Shown in pieces: positions 14,298 through 24,241 of a stretch of 64,000 bases of DNA (its first letter is position 1; the number at the start of each line of letters is the position of its first letter). Origin of the DNA: Eshraghiella sp045129695. GTDB lineage: Bacteria; Bacillota; Clostridia; Lachnospirales; Lachnospiraceae. A model generated the notes under the pieces. The model had not been told where the DNA came from and made no database searches. It saw only the letters and a list, made by a program, of their open reading frames with translations. Location: contig JBGVJZ010000002.1 in NCBI GenBank assembly GCA_045129695.1, positions 22,549 through 86,548 of the forward strand. The letters are read 5' to 3'. Made by a program: the position numbers and the translations under genes.

Positions 14298-16094
14298 TTA
14301 AATCTTACTTCGGTTCCTAATCTCAGGAGGTGTGTTAACAATAAGGTTATATGTATTTTTCTGATTCTTATCAGCAGTAATTTCTATATCATTCCATATG
14401 TATACTAAATTATCAGCAATAACACTAATATTGCATTTACTGTTTCTGCCTGATATGGCAGGCTTTTCATCGGTGTGTACAGACAATTTCTCACCATCTG
14501 CAAGACTTATAATGCCGCAAACCTCGTTTTCCAAAGAAGAATCTTCGTTGACCGGGGTTATGGAAGTGCTCATTCCGGCGGTCATATCATTAACTCCCAT
14601 AAAACCTCCCTCGCTCAATTCATTCATCAGTTTATCAACAACAGCTTCAATTATTTCCAGATGATCAGCAGTTTCAGAATATTTGTTTAACATAAGCTTC
14701 GTGGTATTATGTGAATCAGTAATGCATTCTGTCATGGTATCCATAACATCACAGATTTCCTGTGTGTTCTTAACCAGTTGCAGATTGGATGCTTCAACAT
14801 CTTTGATTGCGGAATCAATTACATTGATATTATTACCCAGTTCACCTGAATCAGCCGCAATTCTGCTTACGCTTTCATTGACATTGGCAATTTTCTGCAT
14901 TGTAAGCTGAATTAATTCCAGAGTTTTTTCAATGGCTTCTGTCATTCGGTCTGAGGTCTGTTCAAGACGGTCCAGAGCACCTGCAATTTCGCCGGAGGAC
15001 TCTTCAGTCTCGGTACTTAATGAGCGGATCTCCTCTGCAACGACGGCAAAGCCCTTACCTGCTTCCCCGGCTCTTGCTGCTTCAATGGAAGCATTCAAGG
15101 CAAGAAGATTGGTCTGGGATGAGATATTGGTAATTGTACCGGTTTCGTTCTTAACCATTTCAAATTCGTTACGGAATTCAGATAAAATTTTCTCAAGTCC
15201 GGAAGAGAGTGAGGCCATTGTTCGGGTGGTATCAACAATATTTTCGAGTTCTTTGGAACTATTCTGTGCATTCTCTGCCGAACCTTTAATTAATTCCACC
15301 ATTTGTTGTGTAAGTCCGGAAACGTTCTGAACCTGAGTACTGATATCGTTGGTCATGTTCATTGAAGAATCGGTACGTTCGGACAGAATTTGATTGTTGC
15401 GTGATAATTCCTCCATGCTGTCAACAACATTGACGGCACCCTGTCTGTTCTCAATGGCAAGGTCATTCACTACATTGACACCGCCTGAAATTGCATTGGC
15501 AGCATCCTTAACCTGTCCTACTGTTGTGACAACCCTGTTTAAATCCTTTTTGATACTGCCCGTTAATGCACCATCGGATTTGTTGAGATGGTGAATTGAC
15601 ATAACATAGCATACATAGCATAGAATAATGCAGGAAATCTGTAATTCATATACCTTGGTGTCTCCTGCAGGAGTTACGCCCATTGCTATTTTGAAGGCAG
15701 CATTGGCAATGACTATCAGAAGACTTCCGACTCCGCAGAAAATCATAAAATTCCTGTTCTTGTACAATACAAAAAGACTGGAAAGAGGAAGAACATAGGT
15801 AAAAGCAATCGGTGATTCTGTAGTAAATACCACAAAAGCATAAAAAACAGCATATCCTATAGCCATGACTGTTTTGTAGGCAGATGTGGATTTCCCCTTC
15901 ACTTTCATAAGAATAAGGCCAATAAAAAACGGAATCCAGCATAATATCAGAAATACGATATACAATCTGCCGTCGTAAAGACCCTTGCCTGCATCTGCTC
16001 CGTAATTAGCGGACAGGAGAACGGAAAAAATAAGCCAGATGTTACGGGCTTTCTTGTTCGCACTCGCCTTAAATAACTCTTCATTATATTCCAT
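14298..16094 (-). CDS. Methyl-accepting chemotaxis-type receptor with membrane N-terminus
   Basis: A 598-residue protein. Residues about 15-170 hold around six short membrane helices with little external sequence, so there is no classic extracytoplasmic sensor domain. Residues about 190-500 are the helical signalling domain, with the conserved hairpin tip containing NLLALNASIEAARAGE and KGFAVVAEEIRSLS. The tip would bind CheA/CheW if these exist. An extra segment of about 80 residues follows the helical bundle. No che or flagellar gene is in the window. Start ATG is preceded by AAAGGAC. Confidence 0.85.
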   Translation of the reverse strand: MEYNEELFKASANKKARNIWLIFSVLLSANYGADAGKGLYDGRLYIVFLILCWIPFFIGLILMKVKGKSTSAYKTVMAIGYAVFYAFVVFTTESPIAFTYVLPLSSLFVLYKNRNFMIFCGVGSLLIVIANAAFKIAMGVTPAGDTKVYELQISCIILCYVCYVMSIHHLNKSDGALTGSIKKDLNRVVTTVGQVKDAANAISGGVNVVNDLAIENRQGAVNVVDSMEELSRNNQILSERTDSSMNMTNDISTQVQNVSGLTQQMVELIKGSAENAQNSSKELENIVDTTRTMASLSSGLEKILSEFRNEFEMVKNETGTITNISSQTNLLALNASIEAARAGEAGKGFAVVAEEIRSLSTETEESSGEIAGALDRLEQTSDRMTEAIEKTLELIQLTMQKIANVNESVSRIAADSGELGNNINVIDSAIKDVEASNLQLVKNTQEICDVMDTMTECITDSHNTTKLMLNKYSETADHLEIIEAVVDKLMNELSEGGFMGVNDMTAGMSTSITPVNEDSSLENEVCGIISLADGEKLSVHTDEKPAISGRNSKCNISVIADNLVYIWNDIEITADKNQKNTYNLIVNTPPEIRNRSKI

Positions 16095-16250
16095 ATAAAT
16101 TGTCCTTTCATAAAAAATTAACTGTTATAATTTTACTATCAGAATAAAAATATATCAATAGAAATCTATATTACAATTACAGCAGATTTTTTACTGGAAA
16201 TAGTGATATAAATAAAGTATTATATACTAAAAAAGAAGAGGAGTGATTAT

Positions 16251-17207
16251 ATGAGCTGTAAAGAAATTAATAACAGAAAAGCAGTTATGATTGGATGTGG
16301 TTTTGTAGGTGCAGCATCCGTATTCAGCCTTATGCAGAGCGGACTTTTTTCAGAGATTGTTCTCATTGATGCAGATAGGGAGAAGGCAGAAGGAGAGGCA
16401 ATGGATATCAGTCATGGTGTTCCATTTGCCCATAATATGAAAATTTATGCCGGAGATTATAAGGACGTAAGTGATGCAGCAATAGTTATTATAACCGCAG
16501 GAGCTAATCAGAAACCGGGTGAAACAAGACTTGAGCTTGTACATAAGAATGTAGCAATTTTCAAGCAGATTATTCCTGAGATTACCAAAAATGATTTTCA
16601 GGGTATTATGCTTGTAGTGGCTAATCCGGTTGATATTCTTACCTATGTTGCACAGAAACTTTCAGGGCTTCCTGAGAACAGAGTAATCGGTTCAGGAACT
16701 GTTCTTGATACTGCAAGACTTAAATATCAGCTTGGTGAGCATTTATCTGTAGACAGCAAAAGTATTCATGCTTTTATTATCGGAGAACATGGCGACAGTG
16801 AGATTGCTGCATGGAGCAGTGCCAATGTATCAGGTATTCCTTTAAATGATTTCTGCGAAATGCGTGGACATTTTCATCATGATGAAGCTACTAAGGAGAT
16901 TGCAGAAAAAGTTAAAAATAGTGCTTATGAAATCATTAATCGTAAGAAAGCAACTTATTTTGGTGTCGCTATGACTGTCCGCAAAATCTGCGAAGTAATA
17001 ATGAGGGATGAAAAGTCCATCCTTCCTGTTTCTAATATGATGCATGGTGAATATGGCATTGATAATGTTGTAATGAGTATGCCTGCCATTGTCGGTAAAG
17101 ACGGAATAGAGACTAAGGTACCTGTATCTCTTAATGATGAAGAGATTGCACAACTTGTTAATTCAGCAAATATTCTTAAGGATATTTTAAAGGATATTGA
17201 ACTATAA
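16251..17207 (+). CDS. ldh: L-lactate dehydrogenase
   Basis: A 318-residue NAD-dependent enzyme that reduces pyruvate to L-lactate and regenerates NAD+ in fermentation. It shows a Rossmann motif (GCGFVGAASVFSLM), the catalytic loop region NQKPGETRLEL with substrate-binding arginine, the ANPVD motif and catalytic histidine in IGEHGDSE. These features favour lactate over malate dehydrogenase. The start has AGAGGAG. The gene is monocistronic with a strong terminator. Confidence 0.92.
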   Translation: MSCKEINNRKAVMIGCGFVGAASVFSLMQSGLFSEIVLIDADREKAEGEAMDISHGVPFAHNMKIYAGDYKDVSDAAIVIITAGANQKPGETRLELVHKNVAIFKQIIPEITKNDFQGIMLVVANPVDILTYVAQKLSGLPENRVIGSGTVLDTARLKYQLGEHLSVDSKSIHAFIIGEHGDSEIAAWSSANVSGIPLNDFCEMRGHFHHDEATKEIAEKVKNSAYEIINRKKATYFGVAMTVRKICEVIMRDEKSILPVSNMMHGEYGIDNVVMSMPAIVGKDGIETKVPVSLNDEEIAQLVNSANILKDILKDIEL

Positions 17208-17217
17208 TAATTATAAA

Positions 17218-17252
17218 ATGAGAAACTCAAAAGGTGAGTTTCTCATTTTTTT
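17218..17252 (+). terminator. Terminator after ldh
   Basis: ATGAGAAACTC (17218-17228) and GAGTTTCTCAT (17236-17246) form an 11-bp perfect stem with a 7-nt loop, followed by a T run. Confidence 0.9.
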
Positions 17253-17335
17253 AAAAAAAGTAAAAAAAAAACTTGTTAATTTTCCAAATAAATATATAAT
17301 TAAATAGAATGTGAAGAAATACGGAGGACTAATTT

Positions 17336-20300
17336 ATGCCAAAAAGAACAGATATTAATAAGGTACTGATTATTGGATCAGGTCCAATTATTATAGGACA
17401 GGCCTGCGAATTTGACTATTCAGGTACTCAGGCATGTAAGGCTTTACGAAAGCTGGGGTATGAAATTGTTTTGGTTAACTCTAATCCGGCGACAATTATG
17501 ACGGACCCTGAGACCGCGGATGTAACATATATTGAGCCGCTGAATGTAGAGCGTCTTGAGCAGATTATTGCAAAGGAACGCCCTGATGCATTGCTTCCGA
17601 ACCTCGGAGGACAGTCAGGACTTAATTTATGTGCGGAGTTAAACAATGCGGGAGTTCTTGATAAATATAATGTTAAGGTTATCGGCGTTCAGGTTGATGC
17701 TATTGAGCGTGGCGAAGACCGAATTGAATTTAAGAAGACTATGGATTCTCTTGGAATTGAGATGGCAAGAAGTGAGGTTGCTTATACTGTGGATGAAGCA
17801 CTTGCCATTGCAGATATGTTAGGATATCCGGTTGTTCTTCGTCCTGCTTACACCATGGGTGGTGCAGGCGGTGGACTTGTATATAATAAAGAAGAATTAA
17901 AGGTGGTGTGTGAAAGAGGTCTTCAGGCAAGTCTTGTAGGACAGGTTCTTGTTGAGGAATCCATTCTCGGATGGGAAGAGCTTGAGTTAGAGGTTGTAAG
18001 AGATGCTGAGGGCAACATTATCACTGTATGCTTTATTGAGAATATTGATCCGCTTGGTGTACACACAGGAGATTCTTTCTGTGCTGCACCTATGTTAACA
18101 ATTTCTGAGGAATGTCAGAAGAGACTTCAGGAACAGGCATATAAGATTGTTGAGTCGGTACAGGTTATCGGTGGAACTAATGTACAGTTTGCACATGACC
18201 CTGTTACGGACAGAATAATTGTTATTGAAATTAACCCAAGAACATCAAGATCATCAGCACTTGCGTCAAAAGCAACCGGTTTCCCTATTGCACTTGTATC
18301 AGCAATGCTTGCAGCAGGACTTACACTTAAAGATATTCCTTGCGGTAAGTACGGAACTCTTGATAAGTATGTTCCTGATGGAGATTATATCGTACTTAAA
18401 TTTGCACGTTGGGCATTTGAAAAGTTCAAAGGTGTTGAAGATAAGCTTGGAACACAGATGCGTGCCGTTGGTGAAGTAATGAGTATCGGTAAGACCTATA
18501 AAGAGGCTTTACAGAAAGCTATCCGAAGCCTTGAAACCGGAAGATACGGACTTGGTTTTGCAAAAGATTTTAATGAGCTTACCAAGAAAGAATTACTTGT
18601 ACGTCTCTCAACTCCTTCAAGTGAGCGTCATTTCCTTATGTATGAGGCTCTTCGTAAGGGTGCAACTGTTGAAGAGATTCATGAGAGAACTAAGGTTAAA
18701 GCATATTTCATTGAGCAGATGAAGGAATTGGTTGAAGAAGAGGAAGCATTACTTGCAGTTAAAGGAAGTATGCCTTCTGATGAACAGCTTATTTCAGCTA
18801 AGAAAAATGGTTTTGCAGATAAATATTTAAGCAAGCTTCTTGAAATTTCAGAGGATGATATCCGTAATCGCAGAATTGAACTCGGTGTTGAAGAGACATG
18901 GGAGGGCGTTCATGTAAGCGGAACAGAGAATAATGCATATTATTATTCAACATACAATGGTGAGGACAAGAATCCTGTTAATGAAGACAGCAGGAAGATT
19001 ATGATTCTTGGCGGAGGCCCTAACCGTATCGGCCAGGGTATCGAATTTGACTATTGCTGTGTACATGCTGCAATGGCACTTAAAAAGCTTGGCTTTGAGA
19101 CAATTATCGTTAACTGTAACCCTGAGACAGTATCAACTGACTATGATACCTCAGATAAATTGTATTTTGAACCATTAACGCTTGAGGATGTTTTGAGTAT
19201 CTACAACAAAGAAAAACCTCTTGGCGTTATTGCACAGTTTGGCGGACAGACTCCTCTTAACCTTGCTTCAGAACTTGAGAAGAATGGTGTTAAGATTCTC
19301 GGAACACCTCCTTCAGTAATTGACCTTGCTGAGGACAGAGATTTATTCCGCGAGATGATGGATAAATTAGAGATTCCAATGCCTGAATCAGGAATGGCTG
19401 TAGACGTTGAAGAAGCAGTTGAAATTGCTAACAAAATCGGATATCCGGTTATGGTTCGTCCTTCATACGTTCTTGGCGGACGTGGAATGGAAGTCGTATA
19501 TGATGATGATAGCATGAGACAGTATATGGCGGCAGCAGTTGGTGTTACACCTGACCGTCCAATCCTCATTGACAGATTCCTTAACCACGCAACAGAGTGT
19601 GAGGCAGATGCTATCAGTGACGGAACTAACGCCTTTGTTCCTGCTGTTATGGAGCATATTGAGCTTGCAGGTGTGCATTCCGGTGACTCTGCATGTATCA
19701 TTCCATCAGCTCATATCTCAGCTGAGAACTTAGAGACAATCAAAGAATATACCCGTAAGATTGCAGAAGAAATGCATGTTAAAGGTCTTATGAATATGCA
19801 GTACGCTATTGAGAACGGAAAGGTATATGTTCTTGAAGCTAACCCAAGAGCATCCCGTACAGTACCTTTGGTATCTAAAGTATGTAACATCAGAATGGTT
19901 CCGCTTGCAACTGATATTATTACATCAGAGCTTACAGGCAGACCATCACCTGTACCTGAACTTACAGAGAAGAATATTCCTAACTATGGTGTTAAGGAAG
20001 CGGCTTTCCCATTTAATATGTTCCCAGAGGTTGACCCTGTACTTGGACCTGAAATGCGTTCTACAGGTGAGGCACTTGGAATGTCAAAATCATATGGTGA
20101 AGCATTCTACAAAGCACAGGAAGCAATTCAGTCAAAGCTTCCTCTTGAAGGAACGGTATTGATCTCTGTTAATGATAAGGATAAGCCGGAGGCAATTGAG
20201 GTTGCCAGAAGCTTTGAAGCTGATGGTTTCAGAATCCTTGCAACAGGAAGAACCTACGAGCAGATTGTTGCAGCCGGCATTAAGGCTGAGAAGGTTAAGA

Positions 20301-20554
20301 AGCTCTGTGACGGACATCCTAACATCAAGGATATGATTATCAACGGAGACATCCAGTTAATCATTAACTCACCTACAGATAAGAGCAGTGTTAGTGATGA
20401 CAGCTACTTAAGAAAGACAGCAATCAAGGCTAAGGTTCCTTATGTAACAACTATTGCAGCAGGTAAAGCATGTGCAGAAGGTATCCATTATGTAAAGAGT
20501 AATCCTCAGGGCGAGGTTAAATCATTACAGGAATATCATAGCGAAATTAAATAA
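17336..20554 (+). CDS. carB: Carbamoyl-phosphate synthase large subunit
   Basis: A 1072-residue subunit that makes carbamoyl phosphate from bicarbonate, ammonia and two ATP for pyrimidine and arginine synthesis. Both homologous halves are present: the first begins with IIGSGPIIIGQACEFDYSG, the second with ILGGGPNRIGQGIEFDYCC. ATP-grasp loops (RPAYTMGGAGGG and RPSYVLGGRGM) are intact, and a C-terminal allosteric domain follows. The enzyme needs the glutaminase CarA, usually encoded just upstream, but here ldh precedes it and no carA is in the window. The start has a GGAGG site. Confidence 0.97.
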   Translation: MPKRTDINKVLIIGSGPIIIGQACEFDYSGTQACKALRKLGYEIVLVNSNPATIMTDPETADVTYIEPLNVERLEQIIAKERPDALLPNLGGQSGLNLCAELNNAGVLDKYNVKVIGVQVDAIERGEDRIEFKKTMDSLGIEMARSEVAYTVDEALAIADMLGYPVVLRPAYTMGGAGGGLVYNKEELKVVCERGLQASLVGQVLVEESILGWEELELEVVRDAEGNIITVCFIENIDPLGVHTGDSFCAAPMLTISEECQKRLQEQAYKIVESVQVIGGTNVQFAHDPVTDRIIVIEINPRTSRSSALASKATGFPIALVSAMLAAGLTLKDIPCGKYGTLDKYVPDGDYIVLKFARWAFEKFKGVEDKLGTQMRAVGEVMSIGKTYKEALQKAIRSLETGRYGLGFAKDFNELTKKELLVRLSTPSSERHFLMYEALRKGATVEEIHERTKVKAYFIEQMKELVEEEEALLAVKGSMPSDEQLISAKKNGFADKYLSKLLEISEDDIRNRRIELGVEETWEGVHVSGTENNAYYYSTYNGEDKNPVNEDSRKIMILGGGPNRIGQGIEFDYCCVHAAMALKKLGFETIIVNCNPETVSTDYDTSDKLYFEPLTLEDVLSIYNKEKPLGVIAQFGGQTPLNLASELEKNGVKILGTPPSVIDLAEDRDLFREMMDKLEIPMPESGMAVDVEEAVEIANKIGYPVMVRPSYVLGGRGMEVVYDDDSMRQYMAAAVGVTPDRPILIDRFLNHATECEADAISDGTNAFVPAVMEHIELAGVHSGDSACIIPSAHISAENLETIKEYTRKIAEEMHVKGLMNMQYAIENGKVYVLEANPRASRTVPLVSKVCNIRMVPLATDIITSELTGRPSPVPELTEKNIPNYGVKEAAFPFNMFPEVDPVLGPEMRSTGEALGMSKSYGEAFYKAQEAIQSKLPLEGTVLISVNDKDKPEAIEVARSFEADGFRILATGRTYEQIVAAGIKAEKVKKLCDGHPNIKDMIINGDIQLIINSPTDKSSVSDDSYLRKTAIKAKVPYVTTIAAGKACAEGIHYVKSNPQGEVKSLQEYHSEIK

Positions 20555-20570
20555 ATATTATGTTTGTATG

Positions 20571-20604
20571 AAACGGTAGATACTTAGGTGTCTGCCGTTT
20601 TTAT
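20571..20604 (+). terminator. Terminator after carB
   Basis: AAACGG..AGA pairs with TCT.CCGTTT, followed by TTT. Confidence 0.7.
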
Positions 20605-20648
20605 ATCCTGCGATTTGGTTTTAAACTGTTGGATTTTTATAAAGATAA

Positions 20649-20701
20649 ACACCCCACCGTTTCAGATTTTTTGTAAGTCTGAAAAGATGGGGTGCTTTTT
20701 T
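20649..20701. terminator. Probable bidirectional terminator between carB and tyrS
   Basis: A two-tier hairpin: outer CACCCCA/TGGGGTG and inner TTTCAGA/TCTGAAA, followed by CTTTTTT on the plus strand and a T-rich tail on the minus strand. It sits between convergent carB and tyrS. Confidence 0.75.
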
Positions 20702-20753
20702 AACAGGTCTTCGCCTCGTACATTATGTCACATTCATTCTTCGCGAAATATTT

Positions 20754-21980
20754 TTACTGTTGGTTTTGCACCATCTTCTTAAAGTTCTTTTTACCTCTTT
20801 TTAATACGATGCCGTCTCCGAAATCATCCTTAGTGTAGGTCTTCCTGAAATCAGTTTCCTTCACGCCGTTGACAGTTACGCCACCCTGTTCAATGTTACG
20901 TCTTGCTTCTGAGCGGGTAGGGCATAAGCCTCCAACAACTAATAAAGTAATTAGGTCTACCTCGCCATCTTTGAAGTTATCATCAGTAACAGTTGCTGTT
21001 GGCATATTGGAAGAGTCGCCTGCACCGAAAACTGAACGTGCACTTTCTCTTGCTTTGTCAGCCTCTTCTTTGCCATGTACAAGGTTAGTAAGCTCGTAAG
21101 CGAGAATTTCTTTGGCTTCATTTAACTGACTGCCTTCCCAGCTTTCCATCTTGGCAATTTCATCAAGCGGAAGGAATGTTAACATCTTAATGCATTTGAT
21201 AACGTCAGCATCATCCACGTTTCTCCAGTACTGGAAAAATTCATACGGAGTGGTTTTCTCAGGATCAAGCCATACAGCACCCTTAGCTGTTTTACCCATT
21301 TTCTTGCCTTCTGAATTGAGAAGAAGAGTAATTGTCATTGCAGATGCATCTTTACCAAGCTTACGACGAATAAGCTCAGTACCACCGAGCATGTTACTCC
21401 ACTGGTCATCTCCGCCGAACTGGAGATTACATCCGTATTTCTGGTATAATACATAGAAATCATAGCTCTGCATAATCATGTAGTTAAACTCAAGAAAGCT
21501 TAAGCCCTTTTCCATACGCTGCCTGTAGCATTCAGCGGTAAGCATTCTGTTAACACTGAAATGCGGACCAACCTCACGAAGTACATCGATATAATTCAAA
21601 TCCATAAGCCAGTCAGCATTGTTAACTAAAAGTGCCTTGTCATCAGAAAAGTCGATGAAGCGGCTCATCTGTTTCTTGAAACATTCAACATTATGGTCAA
21701 TTGTCTCTTTAGTCATCATTGAACGCATATCATTACGTCCTGACGGGTCACCAATCATTGCAGTACCACCGCCGATTAATGCGATTGGCTTGTTGCCTGC
21801 CTCCTGAAGCCTTTTCATGAGGCAGAGTGCCATAAAGTGTCCAACGTGAAGGCTGTCAGCTGTAGGGTCAAAACCTATATAGAAAACAGCCTTTCCTTCA
21901 TTAACTAATTCTTTGATTAACGGTTCGTCCGTTACCTGTGCAATCAGGCCTCTTGCCTGAAGTTCTTCATAAATTCCCAT
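20754..21980 (-). CDS. tyrS: Tyrosyl-tRNA synthetase
   Basis: A class I synthetase of 408 residues that charges tRNA-Tyr. It has the HIGH-type motif HVGHFMALCL, the KMSKS-type motif KMGKTAKGA and a C-terminal S4 RNA-binding domain (GGVTVNGVKETDFRKTYT). The start ATG follows AAGGAG. Expression is probably controlled by the tyrosine T-box lying directly upstream on the same strand. Confidence 0.96.
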   Translation of the reverse strand: MGIYEELQARGLIAQVTDEPLIKELVNEGKAVFYIGFDPTADSLHVGHFMALCLMKRLQEAGNKPIALIGGGTAMIGDPSGRNDMRSMMTKETIDHNVECFKKQMSRFIDFSDDKALLVNNADWLMDLNYIDVLREVGPHFSVNRMLTAECYRQRMEKGLSFLEFNYMIMQSYDFYVLYQKYGCNLQFGGDDQWSNMLGGTELIRRKLGKDASAMTITLLLNSEGKKMGKTAKGAVWLDPEKTTPYEFFQYWRNVDDADVIKCIKMLTFLPLDEIAKMESWEGSQLNEAKEILAYELTNLVHGKEEADKARESARSVFGAGDSSNMPTATVTDDNFKDGEVDLITLLVVGGLCPTRSEARRNIEQGGVTVNGVKETDFRKTYTKDDFGDGIVLKRGKKNFKKMVQNQQ

Positions 21981-22042
21981 AGTAAATCTCCTTTCTGATA
22001 TGTTGCGTAAACCAGCTGCTTTGGAAATAGCATTAATTTACA

Positions 22043-22275
22043 TAAAAAAAGTCCCTCCGGTACAATACCAAAAGGACGACTATGCCGTGTTACCACCTTT
22101 ATTCACAATGGACTTACATCCATTGCCTCACAGAGTACAGCTAATACGATACTCGGACATTGTAACATATGTCATACGTTGCAGCCTACTGTAATTTCGG
22201 TGCACAGCTCCCGGATGTATTCGTATTATAGCGTTCCGGTGCCTCTCACCAGCCGGCAGCTCTCTGTTGGACATA
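22043..22275 (-). promoter_or_regulatory. Tyrosine T-box riboswitch (tRNA-sensing leader of tyrS)
   Basis: On the minus strand the leader shows a stem I region with a TAC (Tyr) specifier triplet at 22219-22217, in the GAATACATCCGG context. The T-box sequence GGTGGTAACACGGC is at 22097-22084. A terminator hairpin (GTCC..GGTA / TACC..GGAC) ends in seven T at 22050-22044. In this mechanism uncharged tRNA-Tyr pairs with the specifier and T-box to prevent termination. The order of elements, the codon and the downstream gene all agree. Confidence 0.92.
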
Positions 22276-22437
22276 CTTATAATACTACTTGTTCCGTTCA
22301 CAGCATTTAGTTATATTAAATGCATTGTAGAAGATATGATATAAAAAGTCAAGTGGAATAAAAATATATTTTATGGAGTATTCTGATGCATATAATGTAT
22401 AATTCATGGGACAAGATATAATTTATTTAAAAATGTG

Positions 22438-22466
22438 TTGACAGTGTGAAGGAAAAATGATATTAT
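22438..22466 (+). promoter_or_regulatory. Sigma-A promoter of the DUF4358 operon
   Basis: TTGACA (22438-22443), a 17-nt spacer, and TATTAT (22461-22466) with an upstream TG. The stretch from the T-box to this promoter (about 22285-22437) holds no other recognisable feature. The promoter shows that an upstream ATG at 22457 cannot be the start of the following gene. Confidence 0.8.
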
Positions 22467-22519
22467 CCAACTGTACTAATAATGATAGTACACTTGATAT
22501 AACGAAAGGGGATGCTAAA

Positions 22520-23044
22520 ATGAGGATAAAAAAATTTGGTTTGACTATGGGGCTGGCTCTGATATCAGTTTATTTGGGAGCATGCTCAGGCAATACCGTT
22601 AAAGAATCTGAAAAAGCAACCGACAATGTGGGAAAGTGCAGGGAAATACTTGAGGGAATCCTGGAAGTGGAGACGGACACCAAGGTTGACACCACACTTT
22701 TTTATGAAGATGAAAAATACGAAGAGTATTTTGAATATTTGTACGACACCTCCTATGACAGAGTGGATGATGGAGCATATGCCTATGCTTCTTCAGCCTT
22801 TGCGGATGAGATTACAATTGTTCACGCTACAAACCCGGACGATATTAAGGTGGTTAAGGGACATCTTGAGGACAGAATCGAGCGCAGAATACAGGACTTT
22901 AACGGATACAAACCGGAGGAAGTGGAAAAGCTTGATAGAGCAGTTATCAAAACCTCAGGAAATTATATTTTGATGGTTGTGGCAGATAATCCGGAGGAAG
23001 TGGCAGAGACTTTTATTAAATTAACAGAACAGGAGCATAAATAG
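22520..23044 (+). CDS. DUF4358-type lipoprotein
   Basis: A 174-residue secreted lipoprotein. The N-terminus is basic, then hydrophobic, ending in a lipobox (YLGACSG, Cys near residue 22). The mature part contains the repeated YEEYFEYLYD segment and a C-terminal NYILMVVADNPEEVAE strand typical of DUF4358 as I know it. The start is ATG 22520 behind a GAAAGGGG site. It is the first gene of a probable four-gene operon, and the next gene starts 1 nt after its stop. Function unknown. Confidence 0.8.
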   Translation: MRIKKFGLTMGLALISVYLGACSGNTVKESEKATDNVGKCREILEGILEVETDTKVDTTLFYEDEKYEEYFEYLYDTSYDRVDDGAYAYASSAFADEITIVHATNPDDIKVVKGHLEDRIERRIQDFNGYKPEEVEKLDRAVIKTSGNYILMVVADNPEEVAETFIKLTEQEHK

Positions 23045-23045
23045 G

Positions 23046-24233
23046 ATGAATAAGAAAAAAATTGTTTTACCGGTGATAGCCGGTTTACTTGCAGTTATTA
23101 TGATTGCGGGAATAATTTGGGAAATGGTATACATATTTACACTTAAAAATAAAAATAATAAGCTGGAGAATTTTATTGAAACAAATTTTGATATTGATAT
23201 CGATAAATGGGATGGCAGGAAGGTTGCATTATCTGAAGCAGATTTAGTAGATGACCTTAGTGATGCAATTGATGATGCTTTAGGAATATATATTAACGGA
23301 AATACTTTTGAGGAGTTTGCTGCAAACCTTCTTAAGGAGTTTCAGGGTGAATATATGGAAATTCATGAAATATATGATGATACTGCGGTAGTTGAAGCAT
23401 ATAAGAGTGGCGACACCTCCAATTTGTCAGAAGAAGATTTGTATGTATTAAATAAAGCAACGGAGATTATTGATGAAATAATTACCGATGATATGTCAGA
23501 TTATGAGAAGGAGCTTGCTGTTTATAACTGGCAGGTAAAATATATAAGCTATGACGAAGAGGCATTTTCAGCATTTCCGGATGATATCGATAATTATTAT
23601 CACAAGCCTTATGGTGTTTTGAAATATCACACAGCAATCTGTGTCGGAAATGCGACAACCTTCAAGCTTTTCATGGATTTGCTTGAAATTGATTGTAAAA
23701 TAATCCACTCAACAGAAGAAGGTGAACATGCATGGAATATGGTATGTCTTGATGATGAATGGTATCATGTTGATGTAACCTTTGACAGTGGAATTGACGG
23801 TGTACCTGTGTATGACTATTTCAACGTTCCTGACAGCTTTAAAGAAAATGGGGGATATCCATGGGACAGAGCTGAATTTCCTGAGGCAAATTCACTTAAA
23901 TATACATATATTGTCAGTAATGCAATTGAATTCGGGAAAATTGATGAGGTACCTCAGCTTGTAAAGGATGCAATTGATAATAAGCAGGAAAGCCTTATCT
24001 TAAAGAGCGAAGAAGCAATGTATCAGGTTGAGACAGTTGTTGACAGTATCAGCGAACGGCTTAATGAAAATACCTGGGTATATGTGTCAAATATAATTGA
24101 TACAGATGAAGGTTGTGTATATATAATCGATATTTATAATGATGATTATGAAACAGAAAATGAATATGAAAATGAATATGAATATGATGAGGGTACGGAA
24201 AACATTGATAATATAATTGATGAAATTTTCTAG
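23046..24233 (+). CDS. Membrane-anchored transglutaminase-like protein
   Basis: A 395-residue protein with one N-terminal membrane helix (about 6-28) and the rest outside the cell. Residues about 160-265 form a transglutaminase-like core with the Cys-His-Asp triad: Cys in HTAICVGNA, His in GEHAWNMV and Asp in WYHVDVTFD. Such bacterial domains can be proteases, amidases or cross-linkers. The C-terminus is very acidic (repeats of ENEYE). It sits between the DUF4358 lipoprotein and an MBOAT acyltransferase, implying a cell-surface role. Confidence 0.83.
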   Translation: MNKKKIVLPVIAGLLAVIMIAGIIWEMVYIFTLKNKNNKLENFIETNFDIDIDKWDGRKVALSEADLVDDLSDAIDDALGIYINGNTFEEFAANLLKEFQGEYMEIHEIYDDTAVVEAYKSGDTSNLSEEDLYVLNKATEIIDEIITDDMSDYEKELAVYNWQVKYISYDEEAFSAFPDDIDNYYHKPYGVLKYHTAICVGNATTFKLFMDLLEIDCKIIHSTEEGEHAWNMVCLDDEWYHVDVTFDSGIDGVPVYDYFNVPDSFKENGGYPWDRAEFPEANSLKYTYIVSNAIEFGKIDEVPQLVKDAIDNKQESLILKSEEAMYQVETVVDSISERLNENTWVYVSNIIDTDEGCVYIIDIYNDDYETENEYENEYEYDEGTENIDNIIDEIF

Positions 24234-24241
24234 GTGGGAAA

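Noticed and set aside
19201..19701. 166-codon minus-strand frame inside carB
   Set aside because: Antisense to the conserved second synthetase half of carB.
22043..22275. tRNA-like sequence upstream of tyrS
   Set aside because: The element order and the terminal hairpin identify it as a T-box leader, not a tRNA gene.
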